DNA of 39,907 nucleotides from Thermoprotei archaeon (GTDB taxonomy: Archaea > Thermoproteota > Thermoprotei > QMSL01), in assembly GCA_003650925.1 (NCBI GenBank), contig QMSP01000018.1, forward strand, positions 1 to 39,907, given 5' to 3'. Below are positions 33,882-39,907 of this stretch, in pieces. Under the pieces are notes generated by a model. That model was given only the letters and a program-made list of their open reading frames with translations, had not been told where the DNA came from and made no database searches. Every line of letters begins with the position of its first letter. The first letter of the stretch is position 1. Made by a program: the position numbers and the translations under genes.

Positions 33882-34287
33882 GAGTTTTACCCTTAGGACA
33901 TCTCACACTCTCATCTAAGACCTTGATTATCTTTATCTTCTCACCTCTAAGAAGCTCAAGGGGGCTACACAGGTCATAGTAAGGGCATTCCAGCACTTCG
34001 CAAGAGATACCCTCATAAGTTATCACCATGCCCTCTACGGCTATGCTTGAGGACACTAGTCCCTTTATAGGATGCATCACTACCTTGACCACTCTCACCA
34101 GATCATGGATCCTACATGGATGTTTTATGTTCCTAACCTCGATAACTTCATATGTACACCCTTTTCTTAATCTTGAACACAAGTTGTATAGTCTGCAACC
34201 TTTACACTCAGGTGGTAATCCGTAGAAAGAGAACTTGAAGCCAACCTTAGCTGTCACGTTTGGAATAGCCGTTATGAATTGCCTCAC
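33853..34287 (-). CDS. UPF0179 family cysteine-rich protein
   Basis: About 144 aa from GTG 34287, which overlaps the stop of egsA as GTGA. Two Cys-rich clusters (ECKGCRLYNLCSRLRKGC and CEVLECPYYDLCSP) and later Cys (HPCRIH, VRCPKG) suggest zinc or iron-sulfur binding. The family is found in archaea and has no known function. The longer frame from 34332 would start inside egsA and is less likely. Coupling to egsA is probably co-transcription only. Confidence 0.85.
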   Translation of the reverse strand: MRQFITAIPNVTAKVGFKFSFYGLPPECKGCRLYNLCSRLRKGCTYEVIEVRNIKHPCRIHDLVRVVKVVMHPIKGLVSSSIAVEGMVITYEGISCEVLECPYYDLCSPLELLRGEKIKIIKVLDESVRCPKGKTLRLVLLEPL

Positions 34288-35345
34288 TCTATCACCCCTG
34301 TAGCCTTGGCTAGCCTTTCTGCTGCCTCCCACGTAAGTCCTGTCTCACCAAGTATTGTATATCTGCGTGGCTTCACTTTATGCGCTATGGTGAGGGCCTC
34401 CACTACATAGTACTCATCAATCCCAAGTTCCTTAGCAGTAGTGGGAGCTCCAACCCTTCTAAGAAACTCCTTCACTCTTCTCCAGTTCATCCTATGCAAG
34501 TAGGCCATCATTATAGTTCCAACACCTACCTGCTCTCCGTGGAGAGCAGGCTTTGGAGCTATAAGGTCTAAGGCATGGCTGAAAAGGTGCTCACTTCCAC
34601 TACATGGTCTAGAGGAACCTGCTATGGACATAGCAACACCGCATGATATCAGAGCCTCTATTAGGGTTCTAACTCCAGCCTCACTTCTCCTAGCTATGAG
34701 ATCTACGCTTCTCATAACATGTTTAGCAGAGAGTAGAGCAAGGCTAAGTGCATAATCGCCACAATACTCGCCCTTGATCATATATGCAAGCCTAGCGTCT
34801 CTCACAGCTGTGAGCTTAGCCACTATGTCTCCACATCCACTAGCTAGGAGCCTAGAGGGCGCTCTCATGATCACGTCTACATCGGCTATTATGGCCATAG
34901 GGGGCTGGGCCATTAACGATACCGGTGTTCGATCTCTTCTCTTTAGCGAAACACTTGGCGATGCTATACCATCGTGAGAAGCTGCTGTAGGAACGCTTAT
35001 GAAAGGCAAGTTTTCTCTGAAGGATGCTAGTTTAGCTACATCTATAACCTTCCCCCCACCGACGGCAACCAAGGTTTCAGGCCTTACCTCTCTTATAACT
35101 TCTTGCACCTCTTCTACAACATCAAAAGTAGGTTCCTTTACAATAAAGTAATCAGCATTTATTCTCGAGTCTTCAAGGTAGTCTAGTACAGTCTTACCAG
35201 CAACATAGTACACATGAGGTCCTGTTAAGACCAGAACTTTTTCGTTAAACCCAAGCTTCCTACAATAATTGCCTATCTTTTCAAGGAGTCCATTCCCTAC
35301 TACTATTTTCATAGGCAGTCTTATTTCATGAGGCCCTCTCCTCAC
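34284..35345 (-). CDS. egsA: sn-Glycerol-1-phosphate dehydrogenase
   Basis: 353 aa. It reduces dihydroxyacetone phosphate to sn-glycerol-1-phosphate, the backbone of archaeal membrane lipids. Motifs: IRLPMKIVVGNG at the start, AVGGGKVIDVAKLAS for NAD(P)H binding, FISVPTAASHDGIASP, and metal ligands in SGCGDIVAK and ALHGEQVGVG. Start GTG 35345; ATG 35312 would lose the conserved HEIRLP. It is divergent from psmB, with paired TATA-like elements in the gap. Confidence 0.95.
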   Translation of the reverse strand: MRRGPHEIRLPMKIVVGNGLLEKIGNYCRKLGFNEKVLVLTGPHVYYVAGKTVLDYLEDSRINADYFIVKEPTFDVVEEVQEVIREVRPETLVAVGGGKVIDVAKLASFRENLPFISVPTAASHDGIASPSVSLKRRDRTPVSLMAQPPMAIIADVDVIMRAPSRLLASGCGDIVAKLTAVRDARLAYMIKGEYCGDYALSLALLSAKHVMRSVDLIARRSEAGVRTLIEALISCGVAMSIAGSSRPCSGSEHLFSHALDLIAPKPALHGEQVGVGTIMMAYLHRMNWRRVKEFLRRVGAPTTAKELGIDEYYVVEALTIAHKVKPRRYTILGETGLTWEAAERLAKATGVIE

Positions 35346-35366
35346 TCACTTCACCGTCGTGAAAAA

Positions 35367-35376
35367 CTTAAATATA
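35367..35376 (+). promoter_or_regulatory. TATA box of the proteasome beta / aCPSF1 operon
   Basis: CTTAAATATA, about 30 bp before a predicted transcript start near 35400. A second TTTAAA-like motif (35385-35392) on the opposite strand probably drives egsA leftwards. Confidence 0.5.
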
Positions 35377-35421
35377 ACTATACTCTTTAAACTTAGGGCT
35401 TACTTCTGAGTGGTGATGCTC

Positions 35422-36069
35422 ATGCTTAATCATGAGGAAATGATCAAGATATTAAAAGGCACTACGACAGTTGGCGTAGTCTGCAAGGATGGTGTAGTTC
35501 TAGGCACTGACAAGAGAGCCACTAGCGGATACTTTATAGCTCACAAGCATGTGAAGAAGATATTCAAGATAGATGAACATGCAGCTGCCACCATGGCTGG
35601 AGTAGTAGCTGAAGCTCAGAAAGTGCTTGATAGAATAAGAGCTGAAGCTAGACTTTATAGGATTGAGCATGGAGTCCCTATGAGCATCAAAGCTATAGCT
35701 ACTTTAGCTGCCAATATATTGTTCGGCTCCAGGATGTTCCCTTATGTGGTCCATACCATAGTGGCTGGTGTTGATATGAGAGGTCCTGACATGTACGTTA
35801 TAGACTGGTTTGGCTCCTTGACCAGGGAGCGCTATATAGCTACGGGCTCAGGCTCGCCGATAGCTCTGGGCGTATTAGAAGACCAGATAAGTGAGGATAT
35901 AACCGTAGAGGACGCTGTACCTCTAGTTGCAAGGGCAATAAATTCTGCCATCAAGAGAGACCCAGGAAGTGGAGAGGGCGTAGACATAGCCGTGATAACT
36001 AGAACTGGCTATCGAGAGCTCTCCCGTTCTGATATAGAAAAAGCTCTGGCGAGGAGTATGAAGAGATGA
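35422..36069 (+). CDS. psmB: Proteasome beta subunit
   Basis: About 215 aa from ATG 35422, which is preceded by GGTGAT; ATG 35416 and GTG 35410 are alternatives. A short propeptide ends KILKG and is cut before TTTVGV, making Thr the N-terminal nucleophile. The active-site Lys lies in GTDKRATSGY, and Asp/Ser residues are in the GSGSP and DPGSGEGVD stretches. It forms the inner proteolytic rings of the 20S proteasome. It overlaps aCPSF1 by ATGA, a pairing kept in many archaea. Confidence 0.96.
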   Translation: MLNHEEMIKILKGTTTVGVVCKDGVVLGTDKRATSGYFIAHKHVKKIFKIDEHAAATMAGVVAEAQKVLDRIRAEARLYRIEHGVPMSIKAIATLAANILFGSRMFPYVVHTIVAGVDMRGPDMYVIDWFGSLTRERYIATGSGSPIALGVLEDQISEDITVEDAVPLVARAINSAIKRDPGSGEGVDIAVITRTGYRELSRSDIEKALARSMKR

Positions 36070-37991
36070 GCCAAGGCGATGTACTCCAAAACATAAGAGA
36101 GGCCATATTCAAGAACATACCTCTTGAGGCCAGGATAACTAGGATAGAGTTCGAAGGCCCCCTTATAGCTATATACGCTGAAAACCCAGCACCCATTCTC
36201 GAAAACGAAGAAGTGATAAGGAGAATAGTGAAGACGATTAAGAAGCGGATAGTCATAAGAGCTGACCCCAAGGTACGGAAGCCAGTTAATGAAGCTGAGA
36301 GGATCATACGTGAAATAGTGCCTCCTGAAGCTGAAATAACTAAGATACGCTTTGATGAAGTCACAGGAGAAGTCATCATAGAGGCTAGACGACCAGGGCT
36401 TGTAATAGGTAAAGGAGGCTCTACGCATAGAAGAATACTCCTAGAGACTTTATGGAGGCCTCATGTAGTGAGAACGCCATCTCTGAAGTCTCACATAGTA
36501 GAGCAGATGCTTAATCTTCTCTATAAGGAGAGTGAGCGAAGACAGCGCTTTCTACATGAGGTTGGAAAGCGCATTCACAGACCTCTTCTCTATAAAAGTG
36601 ACAGAGTTCGTGTAATAGCCTTAGGCGGTTTCAAGGAAGTTGGTCGAACAGCTATCCTAGTACAGACCAAGGAAAGTATGGTCCTTGTAGATTGTGGAAT
36701 CAAACCCTCACCAGGGCCAAAAGATGAGTATCCATACCTAGATGTTCCAGAGTTCGATGTTGACAAACTAGACGCTGTAATAGTGACTCACGCCCATCTA
36801 GATCACTGCGGCTTCATCCCTTACCTATTCAAATATGGTTACAAGGGCCCTGTCTACTGTACAGAACCCACGAGAAGCTTGATGGCACTCCTCCTCTCAG
36901 ACTATCTAGACGTGGCCAAAAAGGAGGGAAAGAGAGTACCCTTCAGCATAAGGGAGGTTAAAGAAGCTTTGCTTCACACGATACCTCTCGAGTATGGAGA
37001 AGTGACCGATATAGCTCCTGACATAAGGCTTACCTTCCATGAAGCAGGCCACATACTAGGCTCGGCCATGGTGCACCTTCATATAGGCAATGGTCTATGC
37101 AATATTGTCTATACAGGTGATTTCAAGTTTGGAAGAACACGTCTCTTGGAGGCAGCTGCTCACACATTCCCAAGGCTGGAGCTTCTCATAATGGAAAGTA
37201 CCTATGGTGCAAAGGAGGACGTCATGCCTCCTCGTCAGGAGACTGAAACTCAACTCATCGAAGTCGTGAAGAGCACTATAGAGCGAGGAGGCAAGGTCTT
37301 GATACCTGTGCTGTCAGTAGGACGTGCTCAAGAGATAATGCTTGTTATAGATGAAGCCATAAGAAAAGAGAGAATTCCCAAGGTTCCTGTATATATCGAA
37401 GGAATGGTTCTCGAAGCTACAGCTATTCACATGGCCTATCCAGAGAAATTATCAAAGGGTGTAAGAGAAATGATATTTCACGAACAGAACCCCTTCTCAT
37501 CAGAGTACTTCAGACCAGTTACAAGCCAAAGTGAGCGTCTTGAGATAGCTGAAGGAGGGCCCTGTATAATAATGGCTACCTCGGGCATGTTAACTGGAGG
37601 TCCTTCTCTTGAATATCTAAAGCTGCTTGCTGAGGATCCCAAAAACTCTCTAGTCTTCGTCAGCTATCAGATAGAAGGCACCCTGGGTAGAAAGATCTTG
37701 GATAAAGCTAAGTCAGGTGAAAAAGAGATCATAGTTCCTATAGATATTAGTGGAGGAAAGCCAGAATACCTCGTCATAAAGATGGAGATAAGAGCTATTG
37801 AAGGCTTCAGTGGTCATAGCGATAGAAGGCAACTACTGGCGTACATCAGAAATGTGAGACCAAAGCCTGAGAAGATCGTGATATGTCATGGTGAAAGGAG
37901 TAAAGCCGAGGAGTTGGCTAGCACTATAACAAGGCTCTTCAGAATTCCTACTATAGCTCTAGAGAACCTGGAGTCGATAAGAGTCAGATAG
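36066..37991 (+). CDS. aCPSF1 (FttA), KH-domain beta-CASP ribonuclease and termination factor
   Basis: 641 aa. Two KH RNA-binding domains at the N-terminus (about 1-145; GLVIGKGGSTHRRI is the GxxG loop) are followed by a metallo-beta-lactamase domain (THAHLDHCG, EAGHILGSA, YTGDFKFG) and beta-CASP domain (MESTYGAKE, VLSVGRAQE, ATSGMLTGG, FSGHSDRR, CHGERSK). This protein is the archaeal relative of CPSF73 that cuts U-rich RNA and ends transcription. It overlaps psmB by ATGA. Its 3' end overlaps the PUA gene by 8 bp. Confidence 0.96.
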   Translation: MSQGDVLQNIREAIFKNIPLEARITRIEFEGPLIAIYAENPAPILENEEVIRRIVKTIKKRIVIRADPKVRKPVNEAERIIREIVPPEAEITKIRFDEVTGEVIIEARRPGLVIGKGGSTHRRILLETLWRPHVVRTPSLKSHIVEQMLNLLYKESERRQRFLHEVGKRIHRPLLYKSDRVRVIALGGFKEVGRTAILVQTKESMVLVDCGIKPSPGPKDEYPYLDVPEFDVDKLDAVIVTHAHLDHCGFIPYLFKYGYKGPVYCTEPTRSLMALLLSDYLDVAKKEGKRVPFSIREVKEALLHTIPLEYGEVTDIAPDIRLTFHEAGHILGSAMVHLHIGNGLCNIVYTGDFKFGRTRLLEAAAHTFPRLELLIMESTYGAKEDVMPPRQETETQLIEVVKSTIERGGKVLIPVLSVGRAQEIMLVIDEAIRKERIPKVPVYIEGMVLEATAIHMAYPEKLSKGVREMIFHEQNPFSSEYFRPVTSQSERLEIAEGGPCIIMATSGMLTGGPSLEYLKLLAEDPKNSLVFVSYQIEGTLGRKILDKAKSGEKEIIVPIDISGGKPEYLVIKMEIRAIEGFSGHSDRRQLLAYIRNVRPKPEKIVICHGERSKAEELASTITRLFRIPTIALENLESIRVR

Positions 37992-38481
37992 GTGTAGTAC
38001 TACATCTCCATATCTTATCACCTACATAGTGCAGATTCTTCACAGCCCTCCCCTTCTTTGAGACTTTCATCTCATCACTTGACATGAGCGCTAAGCCTAC
38101 TGCCAGCACGGCCCTACTCTCCTCGTCGCGAACTAACACTATGGCTCCCTTATCGAATTCGCCTCTCACCTCAGTTATTCCAGGAACCATCACATCCGCA
38201 CCATTCAATATTCTCCTAGTAGCGCCTCGATCTACGTACACCTCATATGGCCAAACAAGGTCCTTATGCTTGATTAGTCTTATAGTCGGAACAATAACGT
38301 CGTCTTTAACTACAAGAGCTAAAATGCCATCTATAATATATCCTTCAATGCCCTTTTTCCTATCCCTCATGTACTCCACTACTCTCGCCTCCTTGATGAT
38401 CCTCCTCAAGTCCTCATAAGGAGGCCCTATACTTTCGACAAGCTCTCTACGGTCTCTCTTACTAAGGGGATATCTCTGCAT
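37984..38481 (-). CDS. PUA-domain RNA-binding protein (MCT-1/Tma20-like)
   Basis: 165 aa. The N-terminal domain (PLSKRDRRELVESI, ALVVKDDVIVPTI) is followed by a PUA domain (about 80-160): DRGATRRILNGADVMVPGI, KGAIVLVRDE, AVGLALMSSDEM and AVKNLHYVGDKIW. The end matches the GIENIHYLNDGLW of MCT-1/Tma20, a factor linked to translation initiation and recycling. It could also supply a PUA function to the PUA-less TgtA encoded at 16870; that is inference. Confidence 0.85.
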   Translation of the reverse strand: MQRYPLSKRDRRELVESIGPPYEDLRRIIKEARVVEYMRDRKKGIEGYIIDGILALVVKDDVIVPTIRLIKHKDLVWPYEVYVDRGATRRILNGADVMVPGITEVRGEFDKGAIVLVRDEESRAVLAVGLALMSSDEMKVSKKGRAVKNLHYVGDKIWRCSTTPI

Positions 38482-38553
38482 ACTCTCACTAGATGATCCT
38501 CAGTATCAGAAAGGTTAATTACCTCTAAGTTTCACTCAAAGAGTGGTGCTAGG

Positions 38554-38781
38554 ATGCCAGGATCTTCAACAGCCGAGATACTCTCACAGGCCATAGGAAC
38601 TCTCGTACTAGTAAGACTAAAAGGAGGCAGAGAAATTAGAGGCAAGCTCAGAAGCTTTGACCAACACATGAATCTCGTATTGGAAGAAGCTGAGGAACTC
38701 AAACCTCAGAATAAGAACAGGAAGCTGGGTACAATAATAGTCAGAGGGGATAATGTCGTTCTCATAAGTCCAGTCAAGTAG
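38554..38781 (+). CDS. Sm-like RNA-binding protein (SmAP1 type)
   Basis: 75 aa, single Sm fold: Sm1 motif [20 protein letters not shown] and [12 protein letters not shown], Sm2 motif [16 protein letters not shown]. It forms a heptameric ring that binds U-rich RNA. It is followed 8 bp later by L37e, a linkage kept widely in archaea. Confidence 0.95.
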   Translation: MPGSSTAEILSQAIGTLVLVRLKGGREIRGKLRSFDQHMNLVLEEAEELKPQNKNRKLGTIIVRGDNVVLISPVK

Positions 38782-38789
38782 GTGGAACT

Positions 38790-38978
38790 ATGGTAAAAGG
38801 CACCACATCATTTGGCAAGAGAGGAAGGGGCAGAACACATATAAGATGCAGGAGATGTGGAAGACACTCTTATAACATAAGAAAGCACTATTGTGCAGCT
38901 TGCGGCTTCGGCCGTTCAAGCAGAATAAGGCGCTACTCATGGCAGAATAAGAAGGTGACAAGAGTTCGCATTAGGTAA
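38790..38978 (+). CDS. rpl37e: Large-subunit ribosomal protein L37e
   Basis: 62 aa with the start [18 protein letters not shown] and a zinc ribbon formed by CRRCG and CAACG. The tail is very basic ([18 protein letters not shown]). It follows the Sm gene in one operon. Confidence 0.97.
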   Translation: MVKGTTSFGKRGRGRTHIRCRRCGRHSYNIRKHYCAACGFGRSSRIRRYSWQNKKVTRVRIR

Positions 38979-38982
38979 ACGC

Positions 38983-38990
38983 CTATAAAC
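38983..38990 (+). promoter_or_regulatory. TATA box of tRNA-Ala
   Basis: CTATAAAC, about 35 bp upstream of the mature tRNA-Ala 5' end. It sits right after the L37e stop and predicts a short 5' leader on the pre-tRNA. Confidence 0.55.
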
Positions 38991-39021
38991 CCCCTAGTCT
39001 AAAGAGCCTAATGGCAGAGTT

Positions 39022-39098
<77 letters not shown>

Positions 39099-39252
39099 AT
39101 ACTTCCCTTGAGGAGCTTCCTTATCCACTTCACAGAAGCATGATCAAAGCTTCATCTTCTCACCTTGAGGGCTGGAGTGGTGCTGAAGGGCCATAAAGGG
39201 CAAAACTCTTGCCTGCAGAATACTCAGAACTCTAGTGGCCTTGATAAGTTGA

Positions 39253-39326
39253 TGGGCCCGGGGGGATTTGAACCCCCGACCTCTCGGTTATCAGCCGAGC
39301 GCTCTGCCAGGCTGAGCTACGGGCCC
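39253..39326 (-). tRNA. tRNA-Ile (GAU anticodon)
   Basis: On the minus strand: acceptor GGGCCCG...CGGGCCC, D-loop CAGCCTGGCAG, anticodon stem CTCGG/CCGAG with loop CTGATAA (anticodon GAT), T-loop GTTCAAAT. CCA is not encoded; A is the discriminator. No intron. It faces tRNA-Ala, with 154 bp of non-coding sequence between them (39099-39252) that holds no gene I can name. Confidence 0.96.
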
Positions 39327-39421
39327 TTTTCCCACTATGATGCTGAGCTATATATGATATTTAAGGTTTGTCTCCTTGGAGGTACTAGACCACTCATATT
39401 ATTAGCTGATGAGCGTAAATG

Positions 39422-39429
39422 TTATAAAC
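39422..39429 (+). promoter_or_regulatory. TATA box of the rRNA operon
   Basis: TTATAAAC preceded by the purine-rich CGTAAATG (BRE-like). It predicts a transcript start near 39450 and a leader of about 230 nt before 16S rRNA. It is the only good TATA between tRNA-Ile and 16S. Confidence 0.6.
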
Positions 39430-39553
39430 TGCCCTAATAGATACTTCATACGCAGTCTATCTATCCCCTACGGTCTCCGGCGGCGGCTCCGCCCGATTGG
39501 GCCGGCGAGCCCTGAATGAGGGGCGGGCCTCCAGCCGTAGGGACACTCGTGAG

Positions 39554-39602
39554 GGCCTAAACCCCCAGGGGGAGACTCGCGCTCCCCCTGGATGTTTAGG
39601 CC
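39554..39602 (+). other. Long stem-loop in the 16S 5' leader
   Basis: GGCCTAAAC (39554-39562) pairs with GTTTAGGCC (39594-39602), and inside it CCAGGGGGAG (39565-39574) pairs with CTCCCCCTGG (39582-39591), leaving a 2x2 internal loop and the 7-nt loop ACTCGCG. The leader (about 39450-39678) is otherwise GC-rich with no ORF. The hairpin probably helps rRNA processing or folding. Confidence 0.75.
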
Positions 39603-39678
39603 TGATCATGGGCCTCGGGCGACCGCCACATAACCAGTCCCTGCCGCTAGGAAAACTCCCCCGCCTTGCGGCCGTATC

Positions 39679-39907
39679 AACCCCGGTTGATCCTGCCGGA
39701 CCCGACCGCTATCGGGGTGGGACTAAGCCATGGGAGTCGTGCGCCCCGGGGAATGGCGGGGCGCGGCGCACGGCTCAGTAACACGTAGCTAACCTACCCT
39801 CGGGACGGGGATAACCCCGGGAAACTGGGGCTAATCCCCGATAGGGGAGGGCACCTGGAATGGGCCCTCTCCGAAAGGGGCACGGTGCCACCCTCGCCGT
39901 GCCCGCC
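39679..39907 (+). rRNA. rrs: 16S rRNA, 5' part (cut by the window end)
   Basis: Begins AACCCCGGTTGATCCTGCCG, the conserved archaeal 16S start, and continues through CACGGCTCAGTAACACGTAG and GGGATAACCCCGGGAAACTG. About 229 nt are present; the rest lies outside. High GC in stems fits a thermophile. Exact mature 5' end is within a few bases of 39679. Confidence 0.97.

Noticed and set aside
39160-39250. Inverted repeats GGCCA/TGGCC and GGCAA/TTGCC between the two tRNAs, considered as an H/ACA RNA
   Set aside because: Internal loop is too uneven and no ACA box lies at the expected distance.
39165-39437. Open frame of 90 codons running over the tRNA-Ile gene
   Set aside because: It is an antisense read-through of a tRNA with no ribosome site; the translated GPGGFEPPTSRL stretch is a known false ORF from tRNA antisense.
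39497-39781. Open frame of 94 codons across the rRNA leader and 16S start
   Set aside because: GC-rich rRNA and leader sequence give long open frames; no protein features.

Overview
The window comes from an archaeon, most likely a thermophile of the Thermoproteota/TACK side. Evidence: an H1-type histone gene, a thermosome, the RNA polymerase subunit Rpo8 (RpoG), ribosomal proteins L38e, L37e and S17e, two TFB genes, sn-glycerol-1-phosphate dehydrogenase, archaeosine tRNA-guanine transglycosylase, aCPSF1/aCPSF2, TATA/BRE promoters, C/D box sRNAs and a very GC-rich 16S 5' end. Rpo8 and L38e together with a histone argue against Euryarchaeota and against the histone-less Sulfolobales type. The exact lineage (Korarchaeia-, Thermofilum-, Nezhaarchaeia- or Methanomethylicia-like) cannot be fixed from this sequence.

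Layout. 1-5.9 kb is an accessory region. It holds a truncated HELGH metallopeptidase, a long prokaryotic Argonaute whose catalytic glutamate-finger position reads Ser, an unknown 191-aa protein, a small ORF, a tyrosine recombinase with a C-terminal zinc ribbon, and an ABC ATPase remnant. 5.9-20.4 kb is mainly housekeeping: fused nucleotidyltransferase/phosphomannomutase, TFB1 (apparent 1-bp frameshift), a C/D box sRNA, Thi4, FUN14 and SWIM proteins, PEP synthase, L38e, a presenilin-like protease, aCPSF2, PAC2, TgtA, Lsm, Rpo8 and TFB2.

20.4-29.2 kb is a large divergent type IV filament locus. The left arm has five tightly overlapping pseudopilin-like or small membrane genes, including a 38-aa microprotein. 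The right arm has two coiled-coil proteins, a secretion ATPase, two TadC/FlaJ-type membrane proteins, a prepilin, a two-TM protein and a HerA/VirB4-like ATPase. A filament motor and a DNA-pump-type ATPase in one gene run suggest a DNA-handling or DNA-exchange pilus.

29.2-39.0 kb is information processing and protein quality control: AK6-like kinase, thermosome, histone, S17e, a second C/D sRNA, phosphoesterase, FKBP, UPF0179, EgsA, proteasome beta, aCPSF1, PUA protein, Lsm and L37e. 39.0-39.9 kb has tRNA-Ala(UGC), tRNA-Ile(GAU) on the other strand, the rRNA promoter and leader, and the first ~230 nt of 16S rRNA.

The genes are very compact. Nearly every convergent pair overlaps or abuts at its 3' ends, and same-strand neighbours often share ATGA/GTGA stop-start overlaps. 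The strongest new observations are the Argonaute with a D-S-D-D active site, a C/D sRNA whose D' guide matches the anticodon loop of the window's own tRNA-Ala(UGC) at the wobble U34, the filament plus HerA locus, and the broken zinc ribbon of TFB1.
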